A stretch of DNA of 64,000 nt from contig CAVSYR010000002.1 in NCBI GenBank assembly GCA_963732225.1, positions 372,001-436,000 of the forward strand. Direction: 5' to 3'. The notes beneath the pieces were generated by a model. That model worked only from the letters and a program-made list of their open reading frames with translations, searched no databases and had not been told where the DNA came from. Shown in pieces: positions 58,538 through 64,000 of the stretch. Numbering within the stretch: the stretch's first letter is position 1; every line of letters begins with the position of its first letter. The translations under genes and the position numbers were made by a program. Source of the stretch: VRUE01 sp963732225 (lineage in GTDB: Bacteria; Actinomycetota; Thermoleophilia; Solirubrobacterales; 70-9).

Positions 58538-59673
58538 GGATCGGGATTCCGACCGAGATCAAGCCGGACGAGTACCGCGTCGCCGTCACCCCGGCCGGCG
58601 TCCGCGAGCTGGTCGAACACGGCCATGAGGTGCTGATCGAGGCGGGGGCCGGTGAGGGCAGCGCGATCAGCGACGCCGACTTCGAGGCCCAAGGGGCACG
58701 CACCGTCGCCGACGCCGTCGCGCTCTTCGCCGAGGCGGAGATGGTGATCAAGGTCAAGGAGCCACAGGCAGATGAGGTCGAGATGCTGCGCCCGGGCCAG
58801 CTGCTCTTCACCTACCTGCACCTGGCGCCCGACCCGGAGCTGACTCGAAGCCTCTGCGACTCGGGCGCGACCTGCGTCGCTTACGAGACGGTCGAGGACG
58901 CCCACGGGCACCTGCCGTTGCTGGCGCCGATGAGCGAGATCGCCGGCAAGATCGCCACCCAGGCCGGCGCCTTCATGCTCGAGAAGCCGCTCGGCGGGCG
59001 CGGAATCTTGCTCGGTGGAGTGCCTGGCGTCGCCGCCGCCAACGTGATGGTGATTGGCGGTGGCGTCGTCGGCATGAACGCCGCCTTCGTCGCGATCGGC
59101 ATGGGCGCCGACGTCTTCGTCTTCGACAAATCGATCGACCGCCTGCGCGAGCTCGACACCGACTTCGCCGGTTCCTGCTCGACCGTCTACTCAACGACGC
59201 TGGCGGTCGAGGAGATGCTGCCGCGCGCCGACCTGGTGATCGGCGCGGTCCTCGTCCATGGCGCCCGCGCGCCTTACGTCGTGCGCCGTGAGCAACTGGC
59301 GCTGATGAAGCCCGGCGCGGTGCTGGTCGACGTCGCGATCGACCAGGGCGGCTGCTTCGAGACCTCGCACCCCACGACTCACCGCGACCCCACTTTCGAG
59401 GTCGACGGCATCACTCACTACTGCGTCGCCAACATGCCCGGCGCGGTGCCGATCACCTCGACCCACGCGCTCACCAACGCCACCCTGCCCTACGCGATCG
59501 CCCTCGCCGACGAAGGCGTCGCCGGGGCGATCCGCCGCGACCCGGGGCTGCGACCCGGCGTCAACGTGGCCGGCGGCGTGGTCACCCACCCGGCGGTTGC
59601 CGAGGGCGTCGGCGTCGATTGCGTGCCGGTCGAGCAGGCGCTCGAACTTGAACCTGAAACGACAAAGAGCTGA
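58534..59673 (+). CDS. ald: Alanine dehydrogenase
   Basis: 379 aa from GTG 58534. MRIGIPTEIKPDEYRVAVTP, MVIKVKEPQ, LFTYLHLAPDPELT, EIAGKIATQAGAFMLE and the NAD motif VMVIGGGVVGMNAA are diagnostic for Ald. It interconverts alanine and pyruvate plus ammonia with NAD. In this operon it would recycle the alanine produced by the aminotransferase. Confidence 0.95.
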   Translation: MRIGIPTEIKPDEYRVAVTPAGVRELVEHGHEVLIEAGAGEGSAISDADFEAQGARTVADAVALFAEAEMVIKVKEPQADEVEMLRPGQLLFTYLHLAPDPELTRSLCDSGATCVAYETVEDAHGHLPLLAPMSEIAGKIATQAGAFMLEKPLGGRGILLGGVPGVAAANVMVIGGGVVGMNAAFVAIGMGADVFVFDKSIDRLRELDTDFAGSCSTVYSTTLAVEEMLPRADLVIGAVLVHGARAPYVVRREQLALMKPGAVLVDVAIDQGGCFETSHPTTHRDPTFEVDGITHYCVANMPGAVPITSTHALTNATLPYAIALADEGVAGAIRRDPGLRPGVNVAGGVVTHPAVAEGVGVDCVPVEQALELEPETTKS

Positions 59674-59688
59674 GAAGGAGAGGAGTCG

Positions 59689-61056
59689 ATGAGCACCTAC
59701 GCGGTCGTCAACCCTGCCACCGGCGAGAAGGTCAAGGAGTACGAGGAGATAAGCGCCGCCGACCTGGACGCGGCGGTCGCGAGGGCCGACGCCGCCTACA
59801 GGAGCTGGAGCTCCTCCACCACCGTCGCCGAGCGGGCGGGGCTGATCCGCAGGGTCGGTGAGCTGCACGGCGAGCGGCGCGAGAAGCTGGCCGAGATCAT
59901 CGTCGGCGAGATGGGCAAGCCGGTCGAGCAGGCCCTCGGTGAGGTCGACTTCTCGGCCCTGATCTACACCTACTACGCCGACAAAGCAGAGGAGCTGCTG
60001 GCGGACGAGCCGATCACCCTGCTCGACGGTGAGGGCACGGCGGTGGTCCGCCGCAGCGCCTTCGGCGTCCTGCTCGGGATCATGCCCTGGAACTTCCCCT
60101 ACTACCAGGTGGCGCGCTTTGCGGCCCCGAACCTGGTGATCGGCAACCCGATCCTGCTCAAGCACGCTCCGCAGTGCCCGGAATCGGCCGCGGCGATGCA
60201 GGGGATCTTCGACGACGCCGGTTTCCCCGAGGGGACCTACGAGAACATCTACGCCAGCAACGAGCAGATCGAGGCGCTCATCGCCGATCCCCGGGTGCAC
60301 GGCGTCTCGGTTACGGGCTCCGAGCGGGCCGGCGCGGCGGTTGCCGAGATTGCCGGCCGCAACCTGAAGAAGGTCGTGCTCGAGCTGGGTGGCTCGGATC
60401 CGTTCATCCTGCTCGGCTCCGACGACCTCGAGGCGACGGCGGCGGCCGCGGCGGAAGCGCGGCTCGACAACGCCGGTCAGTCCTGCAACGCGGCCAAGCG
60501 GTTCATCGTCGTCGACGAGCTCTACGACGAGTTCCTGGAGAAGTTCAAGGCTGCCCTAACCGCCTCGGCGCCAGGGGACCCGGCATCCGCGGACACCGCG
60601 GTTGGCCCGCTCTCTTCCGAGACCGCCGCGGACCGGCTCGAGGATCAGGTCAGGCGGGCTGTCGATGCCGGTGCCGAGGTCGTCGCCGGCGGCAAGCGCG
60701 AGGGCAACTTCTTCGAACCGACGATCCTCACCGGGATCGAGCCGGGCGCCGAGGCCTCCCAGGAAGAGTTCTTCGGCCCGGTTGCCCAGGTCTACCGGGT
60801 CGGCTCCGAGGACGAGGCGGTCGAGCTCGCCAACCAGACGCCGTTCGGCCTCGGCTCCTACTTGATGACGACCGATGTGGAGCAGGCGGAGCGGGTCGCC
60901 GACAAAATCGAAGCGGGGATGGTCTACGTCAACCTGGTCGGGGCCGACGGTCCGGAGCTGCCCTTCGGCGGCTTCAAGCGCTCGGGCTTTGGCCGCGAGT
61001 TGGGCCGCTACGGCGCCGACGAGTTCGTCAACAAGAAGCTGATCCGCAGCGCCTGA
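59689..61056 (+). CDS. Aldehyde dehydrogenase, succinate-semialdehyde dehydrogenase type
   Basis: 455 aa, with GAAGGAGAGGAG before the ATG. Catalytic Cys266 (NAGQSCNAAKR), general-base Glu232 (VLELGGSDPF), and the GIMPWNFPYYQVARFAAP cofactor segment. Short (about 455 aa) GabD1-like forms oxidise succinic or related semialdehydes with NAD(P). It finishes the semialdehyde made by the class III aminotransferase. Confidence 0.9.
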   Translation: MSTYAVVNPATGEKVKEYEEISAADLDAAVARADAAYRSWSSSTTVAERAGLIRRVGELHGERREKLAEIIVGEMGKPVEQALGEVDFSALIYTYYADKAEELLADEPITLLDGEGTAVVRRSAFGVLLGIMPWNFPYYQVARFAAPNLVIGNPILLKHAPQCPESAAAMQGIFDDAGFPEGTYENIYASNEQIEALIADPRVHGVSVTGSERAGAAVAEIAGRNLKKVVLELGGSDPFILLGSDDLEATAAAAAEARLDNAGQSCNAAKRFIVVDELYDEFLEKFKAALTASAPGDPASADTAVGPLSSETAADRLEDQVRRAVDAGAEVVAGGKREGNFFEPTILTGIEPGAEASQEEFFGPVAQVYRVGSEDEAVELANQTPFGLGSYLMTTDVEQAERVADKIEAGMVYVNLVGADGPELPFGGFKRSGFGRELGRYGADEFVNKKLIRSA

Positions 61057-61092
61057 GCGAGTGGCCGAGAGCCCGAATAGGGTTCGGTCGCG

Positions 61093-62814
61093 ATGAGGAG
61101 GCTTTTCCTACCGCTGGCTCTCGTCTTCCTGTTCACATCTTCTCTGGCGGCGGCCGTGCCAGCAGCCGAAGAAGAAGTCGAAGACCCGCGCTGCCACGGT
61201 CGCCGGGCGACGATCGTCGGCACCGCCGGCGATGACGTGCTGCAGGGAACGCCCGAGCGCGACGTGATCTGGGGCGGCGACGGGAACGACACGATCCTCG
61301 GCAGCCTCGGCAACGACTTGCTCTGCGGCGGGCCCGGATCGGACCTGATCCACGGTGGCCGCGGCAACGATGTCGTCGACGGCGGGGCGGGGAACGATGA
61401 CCAGGTGTATGGCGACCTCGGCGACGACAAGCTGACCGGCGGCCCCGGCAACGGTGACGAAGTCGCCGGCGGCCTTGGCATCGACACCCTCAACGGCGGG
61501 CCCGGCAACTTCGACCTCGTCCACGGCGACTACGGCTATGACCGCATGGATGGCGGTCCCGGCAACGGCGACATCGCCTCCTTTGCCACCGATGTCGGCT
61601 CCGGGCGCGATGGTGGCGTCAAGGTCAACCTGGCCAAGCACAAAGCCAGGGGCGACGGCCACGATCGACTCTTTCGCTTCGAGAGCCTCGAAGGTTCGGC
61701 CTTCGAAGACATCCTCGTCGGCAACGGCCAGGCCAACGTGATCGACGGCGGGGCCGGCAACGACGTGCTTCGCGGCGGTGGCGGTAAAGACAGGCTGGTC
61801 GGCGGCCAGGGAGCAGACCGCTGCAACGGCGCCAAAGGCAACACGGTCTCCTGCGGGCGGGAAGCGAAGCTGAAAGCCTCGGCCTACGCCGAAATCGACC
61901 CCGTCTCGGGCGGAGGGGGGGGATTGGAGCTGGTCGGGGGCGGTGGCGAGGACCACTTCATCCTCGCCTTCGATGAAGCCAGCTCGACCTTTGGCATCAC
62001 CGCGAAGAAGGGCATCGCGGTGGGTCCCGGCTGCAATCGAGTCAGCGCCGTGCAGATCACCTGCCCCACCGAAGGCCCGGCACGCTGGGTGATGGCGGAC
62101 CTCGGCCCTGGTAACGACAGCCTCAGCGTCGAAGGCTCACTGGCCGGGGCGCAGAACGTGCGCCTCGCCGGCGGCCTCGGCAACGACACGATCCACGGCG
62201 GTTCCGAGGATGACCTGATCGAGGCCGGCTTCGGCGCCGACAAGCTCTATGGCGGTGGCGGTGCCGACGGCCTGATCGGCAGCCGGCCCGGCCCGACCTA
62301 CCTCTACGGCGGGCCCGACGGCGACCTGCTCGCCGCCGGCGGCGGTTGTGCCGGCGGGGCGCTGGTCGGCGGGCCCGGTCGCGATGACGCCTCCTTCGCC
62401 GAGACGCCCGCCCACCCCGGGATCTTGCACGTGTCCTTCCCTGCCCACGCCGCCTGGATCGACGCGATCCCCGGCTGCCACAAGGTCCACCTCTCGTCGA
62501 CCGACGAGGACATGGAGGGCTCCTTCGACTGGGACGTCCTCGTTGGCGACGGCCGTGCCAACGCGATGCTCGGCCAGCCGGGGCGCGACAGCTTCTACGG
62601 CGGCGGCGGCGAAGACGTGATCGACGCCCGTGACGGCGAACGCGACCTCTCGATCCAGTGCGGCCGCGGCACCGTTGCCAAACGGGGGGGCGCCGTCCAC
62701 GGCACTCCCGCCGGTCGCGCCCTCACCGACCCCTTCGATCCGGCCCCGGTGCTCTGCGAGTTCAGCAAGCACGGCCACCCGGTCGACGGTCTCGGCGACG
62801 CCAACGGCAACTAG
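61093..62814 (+). CDS. Secreted RTX-repeat calcium-binding protein
   Basis: 573 aa. Signal peptide (LALVFLFTSSLAAAVPA) then arrays of GGxGxD(x) nonapeptide repeats (GGDGNDTILG, GGPGSDLIHG, GGAGNDVLRG, GGLGNDTIHG) in two blocks separated by a non-repeat domain. Such repeats fold as calcium-filled beta-rolls. Export in an actinobacterium would be Sec-dependent, not type I. No catalytic domain seen. Confidence 0.83.
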   Translation: MRRLFLPLALVFLFTSSLAAAVPAAEEEVEDPRCHGRRATIVGTAGDDVLQGTPERDVIWGGDGNDTILGSLGNDLLCGGPGSDLIHGGRGNDVVDGGAGNDDQVYGDLGDDKLTGGPGNGDEVAGGLGIDTLNGGPGNFDLVHGDYGYDRMDGGPGNGDIASFATDVGSGRDGGVKVNLAKHKARGDGHDRLFRFESLEGSAFEDILVGNGQANVIDGGAGNDVLRGGGGKDRLVGGQGADRCNGAKGNTVSCGREAKLKASAYAEIDPVSGGGGGLELVGGGGEDHFILAFDEASSTFGITAKKGIAVGPGCNRVSAVQITCPTEGPARWVMADLGPGNDSLSVEGSLAGAQNVRLAGGLGNDTIHGGSEDDLIEAGFGADKLYGGGGADGLIGSRPGPTYLYGGPDGDLLAAGGGCAGGALVGGPGRDDASFAETPAHPGILHVSFPAHAAWIDAIPGCHKVHLSSTDEDMEGSFDWDVLVGDGRANAMLGQPGRDSFYGGGGEDVIDARDGERDLSIQCGRGTVAKRGGAVHGTPAGRALTDPFDPAPVLCEFSKHGHPVDGLGDANGN

Positions 62815-62825
62815 ACCGGCTCCGC

Positions 62826-62836
62826 TCCGCTGTTCC
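62826..62836 (+). repeat. Left 11-bp inverted repeat flanking the AbiEi-DUF559 gene
   Basis: TCCGCTGTTCC; its exact reverse complement is at 63944-63954, beyond the far side of the gene. The pair encloses 1.1 kb with one gene. The intervening gap 62815-62916 holds no other gene. Confidence 0.5.
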
Positions 62837-62916
62837 CTAGCCCAACGTAGGCAGGCAAACGAACACCTCGGAGGCTTGTGGGGAAGGAAATCCCTTGCGC
62901 TGTGCCTTAGCACCAG

Positions 62917-63864
62917 ATGGCGAGGCAAAGGCACAGCCGTAGCGGTAGGTGGCGGGAGGTTGCCACGCTGGCCGAACAACAGCACGGAGTCGTTTCGCGC
63001 CGGCAGTTGCGCGAGATGGGGATGGTGGACGCCGCGATCGATCACGCGATCGTCGCTGGCAGGTTGTTCCCCCTCTTTCGCACAGTGTTCGGCGTCGGCC
63101 ATGCGCGTGTCGGATCGCGGGGAAGGATGCTCGCTGCTGTACTTGCGTGCGGGTCAGGCGCGGTTGTCTCCCACGGTTCCGCTGCTTTTCTCCTGGGGCT
63201 CTGGGAGAGCGAGCCCCGCGCCATCCATGTCATCGCCGCTATGGAACTCGGGCGCAAGATCCCTGGAATCCACCGGCACCACGTGGCTCAGCCCGTTGGC
63301 AAAGACGCGATGGAGCACGAAGCTATTCCCTGCACCAGTCCATCCCGGATCATCGTCGACCTGGCCGGCACGGTTGGCGATGCCTCGCTGCGCCGAACCA
63401 TCGAGCAAGCCGCGGTCTTGCAAGTGCTCGACGTGCCGGAGATTGATCGGATCCTCTCCGGTCCGCGCCGCCGCGGTAGCCCGCGGCTTCGTAGCATCCT
63501 CGAGGAGTGGCGTCGCTATCCAAACGTTCGCCTTCGCAGTCGGATGGAGGCGAGGTTGTTGCCACTTCTCTCGCAGAGGGATCTGCCGATCCCGAGTTGC
63601 AATGAGCGACTTCGGATTGGCGAGCAGACTTTTGAGATCGACTTTCTCTGGCGTCGGCAGCGCCTGGTCGTTGAAACCGACGGGGGAAGGTTCCACGACC
63701 ATCCCATTGCCGAAGCGCGCGACCTCGCTCGGAACAGAATCCTCATCGCCGGGGGATTTCGAGTCGTTCGCTTGCGATGGGAGGAACTACGGGATCGCCC
63801 CGAGGCCACGATCGCAAGGATCGAGCGCCTCCTCAGCTCGCCCCACTCCCCCGGTGTTCCTTAG
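62917..63864 (+). CDS. AbiEi-type N-domain fused to DUF559 nuclease-like domain
   Basis: 315 aa. Residues 15-60 are an AbiEi_4-like winged helix (LAEQQHGVVSRRQLREMGMVDAAIDHAIVAGRLFPLFRTVFGVG). The middle is unassigned. Residues 205-310 are a DUF559/VSR-like endonuclease fold with D242 (FEIDFLW) and E253-T-D255 (LVVETDGG). Such proteins are numerous in Thermoleophilia genomes and resemble type IV antitoxin/restriction-like accessory genes. No AbiEii toxin partner is adjacent. Confidence 0.8.
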   Translation: MARQRHSRSGRWREVATLAEQQHGVVSRRQLREMGMVDAAIDHAIVAGRLFPLFRTVFGVGHARVGSRGRMLAAVLACGSGAVVSHGSAAFLLGLWESEPRAIHVIAAMELGRKIPGIHRHHVAQPVGKDAMEHEAIPCTSPSRIIVDLAGTVGDASLRRTIEQAAVLQVLDVPEIDRILSGPRRRGSPRLRSILEEWRRYPNVRLRSRMEARLLPLLSQRDLPIPSCNERLRIGEQTFEIDFLWRRQRLVVETDGGRFHDHPIAEARDLARNRILIAGGFRVVRLRWEELRDRPEATIARIERLLSSPHSPGVP

Positions 63865-63943
63865 CCGGTCGTGGTTGAGGAAAGGCACGGCTGGGCGAGG
63901 CTGTACTTCTCTGCCGTGCTTTGTCCTGGGTATTTGAGGAAAA

Positions 63944-63954
63944 GGAACAGCGGA
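63944..63954 (-). repeat. Right 11-bp inverted repeat flanking the AbiEi-DUF559 gene
   Basis: GGAACAGCGGA, the exact reverse complement of the copy at 62826-62836. Between the gene stop and this repeat, AAAGGCACGGC and GCCGTGCTTTG form an imperfect hairpin that may be a terminator. 63955-64000 holds no clear gene; a minus-strand frame ending at 63972 could be the tail of a gene beyond the window. Confidence 0.5.
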
Positions 63955-64000
63955 ACGGGTGATCCGGGCGGCTAGCGGCCGCGGCCGTCGCCGTTGGCGA

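Overview
The window is 64 kb of dense, high-GC bacterial DNA with short intergenic gaps and many GTG/TTG starts. Gene content points to an actinobacterium, most plausibly the Thermoleophilia (Solirubrobacterales): an inositol-phosphate synthase tail, an F420-type LLM oxidoreductase, a PucR-controlled amino-acid operon, many lineage-specific secreted proteins with lysine-rich tails, and AbiEi/DUF559 proteins. The taxonomic placement is inference. No rRNA, CRISPR array, integrase or transposase was seen. No stretch longer than 300 bases lacks a gene; the longest gaps are 55355-55573 and 44382-44577, and both hold candidate regulatory sites.

Layout. 1-13130 is mostly core metabolism: Ino1 C-terminus, a glycosyltransferase/PHP fusion, a diverged uracil-DNA-glycosylase-fold protein, an LLM oxidoreductase, RlmD-type rRNA methyltransferase, a histone-like protein, argF, lgt, prmC, lysS and two SDR enzymes. 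A tRNA-Val gene (13171) is followed at once by a DpnI-like nuclease domain. 13834-20842 holds secreted beta-propeller and repeat-family proteins, an MpaB-type oxygenase, a short FtsH and an FHA/HTH regulator. 20903-25785 carries a four-gene overlapping lipid-modification operon (FAD protein, DUF1365, cyclopropane synthase, hydrolase) and an MBL hydrolase. 25835-29510 encodes cell-wall-type secreted enzymes (NodB deacetylase, PG-binding protein, HExxH protein).

A tRNA-Asp gene (29548) is followed by a 1136-residue protein that I cannot assign to a family. Its C-terminus reads as a PD-(D/E)xK nuclease, and it is the best candidate for an undescribed defence or mobile-element system here. 33172-35303 is a TetR/MFS efflux pair with a readable promoter and two perfect operators. 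37142-42266 holds an acyltransferase/SGNH pair, a lipoprotein, a methyltransferase and an ECF-like sigma factor. 42270-44381 is a run of three TetR regulators, divergent from two tandem peptidase E genes.

52510-53321 is a PIN/HTH toxin-antitoxin pair with a perfect palindromic operator. 53374-61056 reads as an omega-amino-acid (GABA or beta-alanine type) catabolic module: permease, stress protein, class III aminotransferase, PucR regulator, alanine dehydrogenase and aldehyde dehydrogenase. In this scheme the aminotransferase passes the amino group to pyruvate, alanine dehydrogenase recycles the alanine, and the aldehyde dehydrogenase oxidises the semialdehyde. The window ends with an RTX-repeat protein and an AbiEi-DUF559 gene bracketed by 11-bp inverted repeats.
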